Part shown: positions 34,176-46,760 of the stretch, piece by piece | Layout: each line of letters starts with the position of its first letter | How positions within the stretch are numbered: position 1 is the first letter of the stretch | Origin: Linderina pennispora | Taxonomy: Eukaryota > Kickxellomycota > Kickxellomycetes > Kickxellales > Kickxellaceae | DNA: 64,000 nucleotides | NCBI RefSeq assembly: GCF_002104995.1 | Contig: NW_024468251.1 | Span: 1,645,612 to 1,709,611 of the forward strand | Direction of reading: 5' to 3' | Program-made: the position numbers and the translations under genes | Notes under the pieces: model-generated | What the model saw: only the letters and a program-made list of their open reading frames with translations | The model's database searches: none | What the model was told of the DNA's origin: nothing

Positions 34176-35510
34176 ATGACAGCGGTTCCAGATGTGCCAG
34201 CAGCAATGGTGAACAACCAGTTCTTTGATGAGTTCACAGACAAGGTGCGGGTGAAGCCGATTCCGTGGGAGGGCTACTCGCGTGCCGGGCTCATCAGCAG
34301 CGTGGAGCTGGGGCAGCTGAGGGAGTTCCAGCAGAAACAGCAGGAAGGGAAGGAGGTGGGTGGGTACGCGGGGCTTCTTTTGGAGCTGGCCGACCGGCTG
34401 TCGAGCATTGACGCGCAGCAGTACCTTTTGGTGAGCCTGGACGACCTGGTGGACAGCAGCGGGGCGGAGCTGGCGGAGCTGGCAAAGTCTGGGGAGCTGG
34501 CGCGGGTGCTGTTCCGGAGCATGGAGAAAAAGGACGACTACCTGGGATTGAAGGCGGGCAAGATCCTGGTCGGCGTGCTGGCAGGGGCGCCGGGGCTGCA
34601 GCGCGGGTTCCGGTACGGGCGGCTGTACGAGTACCTGTCCGGGTGCATGCGCAGCGAGCTGACGTCGGTTGCGGACGTGGCGATCCAGATCCTGCAGTCG
34701 GCGCTGCGGGAGCGGCGGGCGCGGACGGTTCTGTTCCACGAGTCGTCTGGGTGCGTTGGGGCAGCTGGCGGAGGTGCTGAGGAAGTCTGTGGGGCAGCGC
34801 AGCGCCAAGGGCGTGGTGGCGGTGCCGCAGACACAGTACGAGGTGGTGTTCTGCCTGTGGCTGCTGACGTTCGAGCGCGGGATTGCAGGGAGGGCTGGAC
34901 AAGCAGTACGACGTGATCCCGGCGATGGTGGAGATTGCGCGCAGTGCGGTCAAGGAGAAGGTGATCCGGATCATCGTGGCGACATGGCGCAATATGCTGG
35001 GGCTGGCGGCGGCAGCCAATGTGCCGGCGATGCTGGTGGCCAAGGTTCCCGCGTGCCTGGCGACGCCTGCAGGCGGGCCGCAACTTCAAGGACGCGGATC
35101 TGAAGGAGGATTTGCGGGAGCTGGCGGAGGAGCTGGCGGGCCATGCGGGCGGGATGACGACATGGGACGAGTACGTCAATGAGGTCAAGTCGGGGCGGCT
35201 GGAGTGGAGCCCGGCGCACCGGTCGGAGCAGTTCTGGAAGCTGCACGTGCGCAGGATGGACGAGGACGACCACCGCGTGGTGCGCGACCTGGCGCGCGTG
35301 CTGGAGGCGGGCACGGGCGAGACGGCGCTGGCGGTGGCCTGCCACGACCTGGCGCAGTACATCAAGTTCAACCCCGACGGCAAGCGCCTGCTGGCGCGGA
35401 TCGGGGCCAAGGCGCACGTGATGGCGCTGATGACGAGCGAGCACAAGGAGGTGCGGTACGAGGCTCTGCTCTGTGTGCAGCAGCTCATGCTGAACGCCTG
35501 GCAGAATTAG
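34176..35510 (+). CDS. VMA13: V-type ATPase subunit H
   Basis: Regulatory subunit H of the V1 sector of the vacuolar proton pump, needed to couple ATP hydrolysis to proton flow and to silence free V1. About 443 residues of helical HEAT/armadillo repeats, matching the usual 430-480. Start ATG at 34176 (MTAVPDVPAAMVNNQFFDEF), giving the expected N-terminus with PIPWEGYSRAGLIS. The C-terminal domain is diagnostic: LEWSPAHRSEQFWKLH, LAVACHDLAQYIKFNPDGK and VRYEALLCVQQLMLNAWQN. Three extra bases break the frame, near 34750 (ESSGC should read through to LGALGQLAEV), 34892 and 35071. No membrane span or signal, consistent with a cytosolic peripheral subunit. Closely divergent from the broken minus-strand gene, about 200 bases between starts. 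Confidence 0.9.
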
Positions 35511-36050
35511 ATTAGCGTTTGTTGTGTCGATCGCTCATATACATGCTACAGTGGTCTGGCTTTCTTCCCAGTCCTGCTTCATGATTGTTTAGCAGCAGCG
35601 CCCAGTGGAAACAGCTCTGCGGACACTCCCACACTTGCTTAGCTTTGTCGCACACCGGAGCCATGCCCTTACTGCCGCCGGCCTTGGCTTGCTTTGTTGT
35701 TGTCGGGCTGGCATGGCGCACGGCGTTGACACAAGACATGCGGCTTTTCTTTCCCGCCCATCTCCTTGTGATTGGACCGCCTCGGTTGGGGAGGGGGAGT
35801 TTCAATCGCGAAATGCCCCTTTGGCCAGTCCAGTCCGAATCAGCGTCCGCCTCTTGTCCCTTCGGAAAATGGGCCTAGATTCCATCCCCAAAGACATAAA
35901 AGACACAGGCGACCCAGAAACGGCCCCAAGAAAACACAACCCCATCAAGAACGCTCACCAACTATTTCTCTCTTATTTTTTTCCGCATACTTTACAACCT
36001 CTCTTTACCTCAATTTGTTTTTCTATCATCTACGCACTTAATTTCCAACC
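35511..36050. other. Intergenic, LCB2 promoter region
   Basis: 540 bases. C/T-rich leader in the last 100 bases before the ATG at 36051 and an A-rich word (cataaaag) near 35890. Short frames here (for example 97 codons from 35585) show no family resemblance. Confidence 0.5.
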
Positions 36051-37773
36051 ATGGGCAAGGGACAGCGTGCCGCAACGGCCTACAAGAGCACCGAGTACAT
36101 CTCGCAGCAGCGGGACGAGGACGGGCTGATTACGCACCCGTTCACGGCCGCACCCACGTCGAGCTCCTCGCTGCTGGGCGACAAGAAGCCGGCCACGGTG
36201 CTGTCGGCAGCGAACCAGGCACTGGACCAGGCCACCAAGCCGGACGTCGCTGGCGGTGGCCGAGCCGCAGGCAGCGCGGGCCGAGTCGCCGGAGCTGGAG
36301 ACGGTGCCGACGTTCACCCTGGTGACGACGTACCTGAGCTACCTGATGCTGATAGTGTTTGCGCATATCCGCGACTTCTTTGGCAAGATCTTCTACCCGG
36401 GCCAGTACGTGCAGCTGCGAGAGCAGAACGGGTTTGCGCCGATGGTGTCTGATTTCGAGAGCCTGTGGAGCCGGCGGCTGTACGGGCGGATCCGCGACTG
36501 CTTCAACCGGCCGATTACGGGCGTGGCTGGGGGCCATGTGGCGCTGCTGGAGAGGTTTTCGCGCGACTTTAACCGTACCTTTGAGTTCACCGGGCGTCTG
36601 CGCAATGTGCTGAACCTGGCGTCGTACAACTACCTGGGATTTGCGCAGAGCGAGGGCCCCTGTGCTGATACCGTCGAGCAGGCGATGCGCGAGCACGGGC
36701 TGACGCAGGGGTCGTCGCGGGCCGAGGCTGGCCGCACGCAGCTGCTGGTGGAGGCCGAGGAGACTGTGGCGCGGTTTGTGGGCGCCGAGTCGGCGCTGAT
36801 TGTGTCGATGGGCTACGCGACCAATGCGTTGAGCATCCCGGCGCTGGTGGGCAAGGGCAGTCTGATTGTGTCGGACGAGCTGAACCACAGCTCGCTGGTG
36901 TCGGGAGCGCGGCTGTCGGGAGCAGCAATCCGGGTGTTCCGGCATAACAGCACCCGCGACCTGGAGAAGGTCCTGCGCAAGAGCATCTCGCAGGGCCAGC
37001 CACGCACGCACCGGCCGTGGCGCAAGATCCTGGTGGTGATCGAGGGCCTGTATTCGATGGAGGGCGAGTTCTGCAAGCTGCCCGAGGTCCTGGAGCTGCG
37101 CCGCAAGTACGGGTTCTACCTGTTCGTCGACGAGGCCCATTCGATTGGCGCTCTGGGTCCGCGCGGCCGCGGTGTCTGCGACCATTTCGGCGTCGACCCG
37201 CGCGAGGTCGATGTGCTTATGGGCACCTTCACCAAGAGCTTTGGTGCTGCCGGCGGGTATATTGCTGGGTCGCGGCAGCTGATCGACTACCTGCGCCTGC
37301 ATTCGCATTCGGCCGTGTACGCCGAGGCCATGAGTGTGCCGGTGTTGGCGCAGGTTCTGTCGTCGATGCGCATGATCATGGGCGAGGACCGCGAGCACGC
37401 GCTGGAGGGCCAGCAGAGGCTGGACCAGCTGGCGATCAACTCGCGGTACTTTGCGCGGCGCCTGGTGGAGCTGGGCTTCATGACCATGGGCGACAAGGGC
37501 AGCCCTGTGATCCCCCTGCTGCTGTTCAACCCGGCCAAGATCCCGGCCTTCTCGCGCGAGTGCCTGGAGCGCAATATCGCCGTGGTGGTTGTGTCGTACC
37601 CGGCCACGCCGATTATCACCGGTCGCGTGCGCTTCTGCATCTCGGCCTCGCATACCCGCGAGGACCTCGACTTTGCGCTCAAGCAGATTGACGAGATTGG
37701 CGACTTGCTGGAGCTCAAGATGGTCAAGGGCAACGACGCGCATATGCAGGCTGCCCTCAAGAAGCTGGAGTAA
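36051..37773 (+). CDS. LCB2: Serine palmitoyltransferase subunit 2
   Basis: Catalytic subunit of serine palmitoyltransferase in the ER, which condenses serine with palmitoyl-CoA, the first step of sphingolipid synthesis. About 573 residues. Start ATG at 36051 (MGKGQRAATAYKST); a single extra base near 36249 separates this N-terminus from the rest. A membrane helix lies at TYLSYLMLIVFAHI, followed by the alpha-oxoamine synthase fold: NLASYNYLGFA, the glycine-rich substrate loop, DELNHSSLVSGAR, FVDEAHSIGALGPRGRG, and the PLP-binding GTFTKSFGAAGGY (Lys codon at 37234-37236). The C-terminus reads RVRFCISASHTREDLDFAL. The partner LCB1 is not in the window. Together with the sphingomyelin-synthase-like gene at 11907 this gives the first and a last step of a phosphosphingolipid route. 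Confidence 0.95.
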
Positions 37774-39165
37774 TAGCTGCTCATATTTATTGCCTGTGGG
37801 TTTCCGTTACCTGCATCCCTTCCCCCCGACTCTATACTTAATCTATCTCTTTTCTCTCTTTATAAACAAATTCCATTGGCATGACTACGAGTCCGTGCTG
37901 TACAAATGCTGCATGTATAGTGTGCTTGTTGCCAGTCACCATCACATCAGCCAACTCAGTATCAAACCTACCCTGCATTCCTGACTAGCATCTGCAAAAA
38001 GCTACATGCCTATGCTGTAATCCAGACTTGTCACAGGCCAGGGTCGAGCTATTGCTGCAGCCATTCCGCCGAAATCTGCACGCCCTCCCAGCGAAGTGCC
38101 TTGTGCGGTAGCGTCGAATGCAGCTCTAGCACATGATATACGGGGATGGCCTTTGCTGGCCCAACACATGGGCAGTCTCCCCCAAGAGCATGGAGTCATT
38201 TCCCTCATCGCTTGTCAGTGTCTAAAAATACGCTTCGGCGCTGCCAAGGCCGACAGCAAGGAGCTGGCTTTCTGTCAGTCATGCGTGCCATGGCTGGGCT
38301 GAGCTGCCATTGCTAAAGCAGCATCCCCTAACAGACCTGAGGAGGGACCTAAACAGCCTAGTTGTTGCGCGGTTCGCTGTGGCGAGCCATGTGCGTCGTT
38401 GGTCGGCTCGCCCTGCTGCCCAATCACAGAGCGGTCTTGAAGCCACTCTGGCGCTCTGCGATTTTTCTTCTGGTCCTGTGTGGGCACCAAGTCCGGCTTT
38501 TCCCCCCTCCCGACACTTTGAAACGCAAAAACTAAGAAAACACGCCAGTTCGGTATAAAAAGACCTGCTGCCGACCTGGTCCTTTTCTCCCTCCTCCCTT
38601 TTTTCTGGGCACACATGCTCTTTTTTATTTGTCGTTTCCATCAATCTCCATTTCTCCAACTCGGCCACTTGTCCTGGGCAATACAGAGAAATTAAAAAGT
38701 CTAATAACAGGTATGCTATCACCAAGTAATCGTAAAAATGTCGCGCGCTTGCGCTCCTTGGGCGATAGAATTATGGATTGTGATTTGTCCCAAAGCTCCC
38801 TCCCATTCTTGTGGTGGGGAGGAGCGCAAGACAATTTCGATATTTTGGCGCGTTCGCATTTTTATTTTTGTCTACTTACACACCCCCTCTCTTTGCGTCG
38901 TAGATTTCGACTTTTTTTCGCTTGTTTCCAAACAATTTGGTTGTTCAATTTATTCCTTTTATCTCTTCTACTAAAAGGTAAGTCTGGCGCGTAGGCCTCC
39001 TCCACGTTCCAACGCGTTTTCAGCCTTGGGTCTCTGTTGAATCACCAAACCAACCTCACCCATTTCCTCCCCTCTCCCTGCTTTCCGTAGAACCCCCCAC
39101 CGCCGCATCGTTTCTCCTCTTCCCCCTTTCACTTTCCATTTTTATCCCTTTCACAATCAGTCCAA
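37774..39165. other. Intergenic and SNF5 leader
   Basis: 1.4 kb. No gene supported between 37774 and about 38600. From 38580 on it is pyrimidine-rich, typical of a long 5' leader. A good GTAAGT donor at 38978 and a pyrimidine-tract CCGTAG acceptor ending 39090 suggest a 113-nt intron in the SNF5 5' UTR. Confidence 0.45.
38978..39090 (+). other. Candidate 5'-UTR intron of SNF5
   Basis: AAAAG|GTAAGT donor and a pyrimidine-rich ...CTTTCCGTAG acceptor, 75 bases before the ATG. An alternative acceptor is TTTTCAG near 39023. Inferred from consensus only; no transcript data. Confidence 0.4.
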
Positions 39166-42100
39166 ATGTCGGGCTTTGACAACACAACCGGCGACACGTC
39201 TGGTGCCGACCAGTTCGATTTTGGCCTAGCATTCGACAGCCAAGGATACCTGGGCGGAGGCACCGGCGATACGACCAATTTCGATGATATCCTGAACGGG
39301 GGAGTTGACACAACCAGCGTATACTTCAATATGGATGAATTTTCGCCAGTAACAACGGGAGGCGCCAGCAGCTCAGTTACTGCCGCCGACGCGAACGGCT
39401 ACGCAGTGGACTCGAGCTCTGTTGCGCTTGGCGAGGGCGCACTCAACATGCTCCTGGACAACGAGGCCATGGCCTCATTGTTCGACAGCATTGGGACGGG
39501 CATCACGGCAGACCACCAGGAGTCCGCTCTGACGTCTGCAGCCTTTTCGGGCATCCAGGATGCAGCCAGTGGCGCACCCACCACCTTGGTCCCATCAGAC
39601 CTCGACGTGCTGCAGGGACAGTCAGCAGCCTGCGGTAGCCCAGCAGCCGGTGGCTCCCCAGCAGCTGCAGCACCAATTGGTGTTTCAACAACAGACAAGC
39701 AGCAGCAGCAGCAAATGCCGCCGCCGGCATCGATCAAGTCGCCGACCCCCAGCACAAAGAAGGCACGCCAGACAAAGAGCAAAAAAACGCCGACTGTCAA
39801 AGAGAAGACTGTCAAGGCAAAGGGCAGCCGTAAGAGCACGCCAAAGCTCAAGTCGCCCACACCATCGGCAGCCAGTCTGCCGTCCGAGGCTCCGCAGCCT
39901 GCCAGCAATGTGCTAGGCCGACAGCGCCAATACCAATGGCTGCTAACCCGAGCCCGCTGGGCCCGAAGCGCGCCGCATCGCCGGCCGACCCCATGCGGCG
40001 GATCCGCCCAAAGTTCGACGCAAACTCGCCGCTCGTCAGCAATGCGTCGGTGCCCGGCTCCACCAGTCTCAACGGCGATGTGTTCTCGCCCACCAATGCA
40101 CCGGCCGCCGTTCCCACTCCCAACATGCCGCCTGCCATGGGCACGTCCATGCCGGGGTCGGCGGCAGCGGCCACGCAGGGGATGATGTCGCCACAGCAGC
40201 AGCACCAGGCCATGTTGATGCAGCAGCAACAGCAGCAGCAGCAGCAGGCCTTGCTCATCCAGCAGTACCAGCAGCAGCAGTTCCAGCAGGTGTTACAGCA
40301 GGTGCAGGCCCAGCACCCGAACCTGACCCCGCAGCAGCAGCTCCAGCAGGCTATGCTAATTCGCCAACAGCAGCAGTTCATACAACAGCAGCAGGCACAG
40401 CAGCTCCAGCAACAGCAGCAACAACAGCAGCAGGCTCAGCCGCAGCAGCAGCCGCAGCAGACTCTGGGCATTCCCAACCTTGCCAACCTGACGCCGCTCC
40501 AGCGCACCCAGTTTTTGCAGCAGCTGCAGGCCAGTGGCGGAGCCAACCAGGCTTTGGCCATGGCTCTACAGCAGCAGCTCATACAACAGCAACAGCAACA
40601 ACAGCAGCAGCAGGCTGCCTCGTCGGCAGCGGCTGCGTCTCTGGCACTCCAGGCCAGCATGGCTGGCAACGGAGCAACTAGCATGCCGATGTCGTCGGGG
40701 GGACAGTTCATGGCGAGTATGCCGGCATCATCGGCGATCCAGCAGCAGCAGATGCTGCTTGCCAGCCTGGCCAGCGCCAACCGGCCCCAGTCAGCAGCAC
40801 CGACGGGCACTCCTACGGCCACACCCGCACCAGCAGCCGGTCAGCCGCCTCAGCCACTACCCCAGGGACAACAATCGGCAGCTGCCGTGGGCACCCCGTC
40901 TGCAGCAGCCGGGTGCAATTCCGACTTCGGCCCAGCCCAATCCTGGCCCAGCTGCCCCAGTCATCAGCCTCCCAGGCGCCGACGCCCCAGACTCTTCCTG
41001 CTGCCTCTCTGCCACAGTCCGCTGCCGCTGCCGCCGCTGCCGCTCAGACGGCTGCCCAGTATCAGGCAGCAGTCAACGCCGCCAGTGCTGCCAGCCAGTC
41101 CCACCAGCAGCAGCAAAAGGTACATTACTTCCCTGGAACGCACTTTGTGATGCCGCCCGAGACGTATGCTGAGATTGAGAAGCAGTTGGAGATCTACCGC
41201 GCTAGCAACCCGAACGCAGGTGCAATGGATATTACCGCGTTCAAGACGGGCTTGGAGCAGAAGGCGCTGAACCAACTCGTGGCCGCCCACCAGTTCATAC
41301 AGCAGCAGCAAGCACAGCAGCTTCAGCAACAGCAGCAGCAGCAACAGCAGCAACAGCAACAGCAGGCAATGCAGCTCAGCAGCGGAGGCGCAGTGGCTAC
41401 CGATGCTGTCGCCAACGGACTCTCGGCAATCTCCGGTGCCCAGGGAATGCTAACGGCAGCCCAGCAGCAGCAGCTCCAGCAGCTCAGCGGCGGGCGTCCT
41501 GGCGCGTCGCAGCCCGATGCCAAGCTTACACAGTTCCTGGCCTCGCTGCCGGGCACTACAATGGGGGCCGGCGGTGCGACGCCAGGAGCGGCGAATTCGA
41601 CAGTATCGCTGGCCAATATTAATCCGGCGCAGTCGCCGCAGCACCACCAATACGTAGTGAGGGCTCTGAACGGCCCACAGATCCAGTTCATCTACGACCG
41701 CCTGCGGACGCAGCTGCAGGGAGTCAGCCTTATGCAGTTCCAGCAGCAGCTGCTAACCGGCATGTTCCATAACTCGCCAGTGGTGAACTCGCTGCTTCAA
41801 CTTGTTACTCAGCAGCTACAGATTCAGACTCAGCAGCAGCAGCAACAGCAGGCGCAACACCAGCAGGCGCAGCAGCTCCAAATCCAACTTCAGCAGCAGC
41901 AGTTGCAGGCTCAGCAGCAGCAGCGTCTTCAGCAACTGCAGCAGCAGCAGCAGCAGCTCCAGTCGCAGCAGATTGGTGTGTCTGGGCCCGGGGCTCGGCC
42001 AATGTTCAATCCGTTCGCAAGGGAATGCTACCGGCGGGCATTACAATACAGCAGATGCAGGCGTTCCAGCAGCAACAGCAGCAACAGCTGCTGCTTCAGC

Positions 42101-43418
42101 AGCAGGCAGCAGCGGCAGCAGCGACTGGTGTTCGGCCGCCTTCCAATCCGATGATGTCGCCACCGCCTCAGGCAGCGCCGAGTACTACCGTGACTCCTAC
42201 CCAGCAAGGTTCGCGCGGAGTGAAGCGCAAGAGTACTGCTAGCTCGCCAGTGTCCGGCCCAAAGTCGAAATCGCCGCCGATGATGTCGCCTAAGGCGGCC
42301 AAGATTGCGCGACCGGGCTCGGTTGTCAGCAATGCTCGGGCATCTGCAACAGCCTGTGGTGTCCAATGCAGGAGCTGCCAGCCCCCGCTGGTGCAGCCAC
42401 GCCGTCGACAGCAGCACCGGGTACTGCTGATGCTGTTCAGGTGAAGACTGAGCCAGGCATTGATAGCAACGGCACGACGACCTCCGCATCGTCTGCCGCC
42501 GCCGCTGCCGCAAGCACAGCAGCAGCAGCTCTGGCAGCGGTGGTGAAGTCGGAGCACTCATCATCCACGTCGGTGGAGGCACCCGCCGGCACAACGGTAT
42601 CGCCAGCAACATCAGCCAGCGCAGTCTCGCCAGCAGTCGCCGGTGCCCTCACGAGCACACCGGCAGCAGTCTCGGCCGCAGCTGTGGCAGCGGCAGGCAG
42701 CAGCGGCAGCAGTCGTTTCGGCAGGCGGGTCTTCGGCAGCGGCAGCCCGGGCGTTGCTCGCCGAGTACAGCATTCAGGCATCGGCGGCGGACGCCTCGCA
42801 GCTGGGCACTGCACTGAGTACACCGGCGCTGAGCACCGGGTCCTCTGCACCGCCAGCCGCGACCGCACCGTCTGCGTCGATCGGCGCCTATTGTGCAGCA
42901 GCTAATGTCGCCGGTGGCTTCAGCAGGGGCGGCGGCGACAGTTCCTGGTATGAGCGCAGCGATTGTCTCGGCAGCCACAATGGGCGGCAGCATAACGGCA
43001 GCGCAGCGGCAGCAGCAGCAGCAGATGCTGTTGCTCCAACAGCAGCAGCAGCATCAGATGGCCGCGCAGCAGATGGCGGCGGCGCTGGCGGGGTTCGCGC
43101 AGGGCGGTGTCCCGCTGCAGCCACAGGCGCAGCTGATTATTAGCCAGCACTTCCCACACTTCCCTTACTTCCCGCAGGGGATCCAAAGCCAGATTGTTGC
43201 CATGGCGGTCGCGATCAACGGACTCCAGCAGCAGATGACCGCTGCGCGCGCGGCATTGGCGGCTCCGACGACTCCAGCGGCACAGCGCAGTGTGTTGACA
43301 GCGCAGTTCAGCACGTTGCAGCAGCAGTTGAGCCTCCAAAGCACGCAGCTGTTGGCGTTTGCGAATCCAGTTGCGACAAGCTGGCCAGCAGATGGTAGTC
43401 AACCAGCAACAGCAGCAA

Positions 43419-43457
<39 letters not shown>

Positions 43458-46400
43458 GTACCACCACAGTCAGTGGCTACTAGTAATGCAGCAGCTGGTT
43501 TGATGGCTGGTCTCCAGCAAGCAACACAACAACAACAGCAGCAGCAGGCGCTTCAGATGCAGTCGCAGCAGCCAATGATGTCGGCGGCAATGATAGCCAA
43601 CACGATCGGTGTCCCAGGGTCGTCGATGCCAGGCGATGCGGCCACGGCAGCAGCAGCGGCGGCAGCGGCAGCAGCTCTGAACGGCAGCAACGCAGGGTCT
43701 TTTTTTCTCAATGATGGTAGCTCGGGAAACGTGAATGAGCCCACCCCTCAACAACCAGCACAGGGCAACCAGGCCGTTGCCCTCGCCGCCGCGGGTGCTG
43801 GTTTGGGTGGGCTGAGCCAGACGGCGGAGCAGGCAGCTCAGCCGTCATCATCCATGGCCATCACGGCGTCCACAGCTGCCATCCAGCAGGCGACCTCCGC
43901 CGCGGCAACTGGTGTATCCCAGCAGCAGCAGCTCCAGCCGGCTGTAAATTTTCCTATGGCCTTGCAGCCGCCAGCGCCGCCAACAGTAGTGGCATTGGAG
44001 GATATTGGAGAGCGGCTTGACGAGGAGCAGAAGCAGCAGCTGGACAAGTGGCAAAAGCAGGTTGAAACGGTAGCGCGGTCGAACAACTTCAAGGTGCACG
44101 AGACGGAGAAGTACAAGCGGCGGGAGGACATATACCGGGCGGTGCTGGATGAGCAGCGGCAGCATAACGGCAGCATCATCGTCGGCATGCGGCAGGAGCT
44201 CGAGTACGAAAAGCACCTGGCGATGCAGCCTATGGCGTGGGGCAAGGGCTACGACGGGTTCGGCAACGGCAAGACGCTGGCGCCGCTGTCGCTCAGCATG
44301 AGCCAGTACCGGCACACGTCAGCCAGTGGGCGTGCCGCTGTCGCCTAATCTGCAAGAGGCGCTGGTGGGCCTGCAGCCGTCGCAGATATCGCGCTGGCTG
44401 GCGCCTGTGTCGATAATCATGCCCGAGCAGCGCAAGCTGGCGCCAGGGCGGCTGCGCACGCTGCGGTTCTCGAAGAAGCAGCTGCGGGCGCAAGCAGAAA
44501 AGACCGAGATCCTGGTGCCGATCCGGCTGGACCTGGACGCGGACGGGTACCGGCTCCGCGACACGTTCACATGGGACATGAACAACGAGCTGATTTCGAC
44601 GGACCGGTTCGCGCGCAGCCTGTGCATAGACGTCGGGTTGCCGCAGGAGCTGTTTGTGCCGATGATCGTGCAGGCCATTGAGGAGCAGACGGATGACTTT
44701 AGGCAGTACGGGTATGCGGCGGAAACGTCGGACCGAGTCGCTCAAGCGCAGCCTGAAGGCGGCGGACGAGGCGTCGAAGGCCCAGGAGCTGGCTGACGGC
44801 GACTCGCTGGCGTGGGTGGACGACGAGCTGCGGGTGGTGATCCGGATTGATGTGCTTGTGGGCCACATTGCGCTGCGCGACCAGTTTGAGTGGGACATTG
44901 CACCGCTGCTGCGGCCGCTGGTATCGACAGGAGCTGCGCGACAGTCTCTGTGGTAGTGGCAGCGAGGATGCACGTGTTGCGTCGAAAATCGTCGAGGTAA
45001 CCGACGACGACTCTGAGGTTCCTCTGTCGCCAGCATCGCAGCAGCAGCAGCAGCAGCAAAAGGCTGGGTCGGACGGGATTCTCTGACCGCGTGCGCAGCT
45101 GGGTTGACGGAGCGCTGCTGGGATCGGTGAGCCCCGAGCAGGTGGCCAGCGTGCTGTGTGCCGAGAAGGGCCTGGGCGGCGAGTTTGAGACGGCCATCAC
45201 GCACTCGATCCGCGAGCAGCTGTACGCGTTTGTCAAGTCGTTCCTGCTGGCCGGCTACACGTACCGACCGCGGCTGGTGCCCAAGTCGGCGCTGGGGTCG
45301 GTCAAGCTCTCGGCGGCAATCGACGACCGCGACCTGGCCAAGAGCATTCTGCCGCCGGTCAAGTCGGCGCTGCGCGACTCGTCCATAGCCCAGACGTTCG
45401 AGCCGCTGATCGTGCAGCTGCACACAGTTGACGTCGAGCGGCTCGAGAAGGACACGGACCGCGACACGCGCCGCAAGCGCCGGCAGGGCCGTGGTCGTGG
45501 CCGCAACGGCGTGGTGGCCTTTGCCAGACCGCGACGTGCATCGGACGAGCCGGTCCATCCTGGCTCTGCCGAGCTGGTTCGACGACGAGCTGCCGCAGGG
45601 CACGCGCAGCTTCGTGCACGTGCCGGGCGAGGGAGCGCACTTTTTGGACAGCTACGAGATCCGCGCCAACCACGAGGCGATGGCGATGCGGGGGGCCTGG
45701 CAATTCCGACTACATATCGGCCACGCTGGCGTCGCTGCCGGGGCTGAATGCGAACAATGGCCAGGCAGGGGGCGATGGTAGCTCGATGGGCCACTACGAT
45801 GGCGGCATGCCCGGATCGCTGGAGGAGCTGGTCGGCCAGCGGTCCAGCCGGCGGTTTGTCGGTATGGGCAGTCCGCTGGCGGGCTCGATGGCCTGGGCTC
45901 GGGTCGCCGTCCGGCATGGGCAGCGGTGGCGGTCTGAGCGGCGGGTATCGCGCGGCCTCGTCGGGGATGGGCATGTCGGTGTTGCCGCCGCCGCCGCCAC
46001 CGCCGCCGATGACGCCCCGGGAGCGCGCGATGGAGCGGCTGCGCAACCCGACCGGGCGGCCGCGCGGGCGGCCATCGATTCTGGAGAAGGCGCTGCGGGA
46101 TGCGTCGGCGGCGCGCGCGATGCGGCTGGAGAAGAGCGGCGAGCGCGGGTTCCGCCAGGGCGCCATCCCGGGCATGCTGACCGGGCGGCCGCTAGGAGGA
46201 GCTCAAGGCGCGCTGGCGCTGCATGCGGTGCGGCCTGACGCCCGGACTGCACGCCGCTGATCCGGCGCGGGCCCGACGCAATGCACACGCTGTGCGACGA
46301 GTGCGGCCAGGTCTACGCCGAGACGCGCCGGCTGCGCACCAGTCGACTTTGCCACCATCGAAGCGAACCTGGAGCGTCCGTGCGGCGAGCTGACCAAGCC

Positions 46401-46641
46401 GACGGCCGAGATGCTGCTGGCGCCCGTGCCCGCCACCGACGACTACGAGGACGACCTGCCCGAAGACGACGACGAGATCGAGCACCAGCTCGACCACAGC
46501 CAGCCGCTTGCGGGGAAGGACGTCGATGGCGATGTGTCTATGCTCTCCCACCAGCAACACGACGAGGGCTTTGCCTCGCCTCCCCCTGCAGAGCACGATG
46601 CGGCTGGCGACAACACTGCGATGGACATTGTCCCAACATAA
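39166..46641 (+). CDS. SNF5: SWI/SNF chromatin-remodelling subunit SNF5, very long Q-rich form
   Basis: Core subunit of the SWI/SNF (BAF-type) remodeller in the nucleus. With about a dozen extra bases discounted it encodes about 2,480 residues, against about 905 in yeast. Residues 1-1600 are disordered: acidic/Gly start, Lys-rich patch near 39740-39860, then glutamine tracts with Ala, Ser and Pro. A conserved-looking island (HYFPGTHFVMPPETYAEIEK) lies at about 41126. The coiled EEQKQQLDKWQKQVETVARS and MRQELEYEKHLAM precede the SNF5 domain. Repeat 1 is at 44502-44730 (EILVPIRLDLDADGYRLRD, TWDMNN); repeat 2 at about 44815-45280 (VVIRIDVLVGHIALRDQFEWD, FETAITHSIREQLYAF). Later come RRKRRQGRGRGRNGVV, an AT-hook GRPRGRPS (46055-46075), and a C4 finger C-M-R-C ... 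C-D-E-C (46220-46305), then an acidic tail to TAA. Whether this is one gene rests on uninterrupted coding character; a split into two genes is possible but no promoter-like gap is seen. Confidence 0.8.
40195..43480 (+). repeat. CAG/CAA-rich coding repeats (polyglutamine)
   Basis: Scattered CAG/CAA tracts within SNF5, for example near 40220-40250, 40400-40450, 40580-40610, 41300-41365, 41825-41960 and 43400-43460. Interrupted by Ala, Leu and Pro codons, so not pure triplet expansions. Low complexity makes frame errors here hard to place. Confidence 0.7.
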
Positions 46642-46760
46642 ATACGCTCTTTTTTTCTTCCATTCCATATCTTTTTCTTAATCCATATCAACTTATCCCA
46701 TTCGAAGACATAGCTTGTACATGACATGATGTATTTTGTCTTTCTTTTCCCATGCACTGT

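Noticed and set aside
36142-37743. 533-codon minus-strand open frame opposite LCB2
   Set aside because: Composition (His/Arg/Gln-rich) is a mirror of GC-rich codons; LCB2 on the plus strand has all family motifs.
40195-43480. Pathogenic-type pure CAG expansion
   Set aside because: Tracts are interrupted by other codons and mix CAG with CAA; they look like ordinary Q-rich activator sequence.
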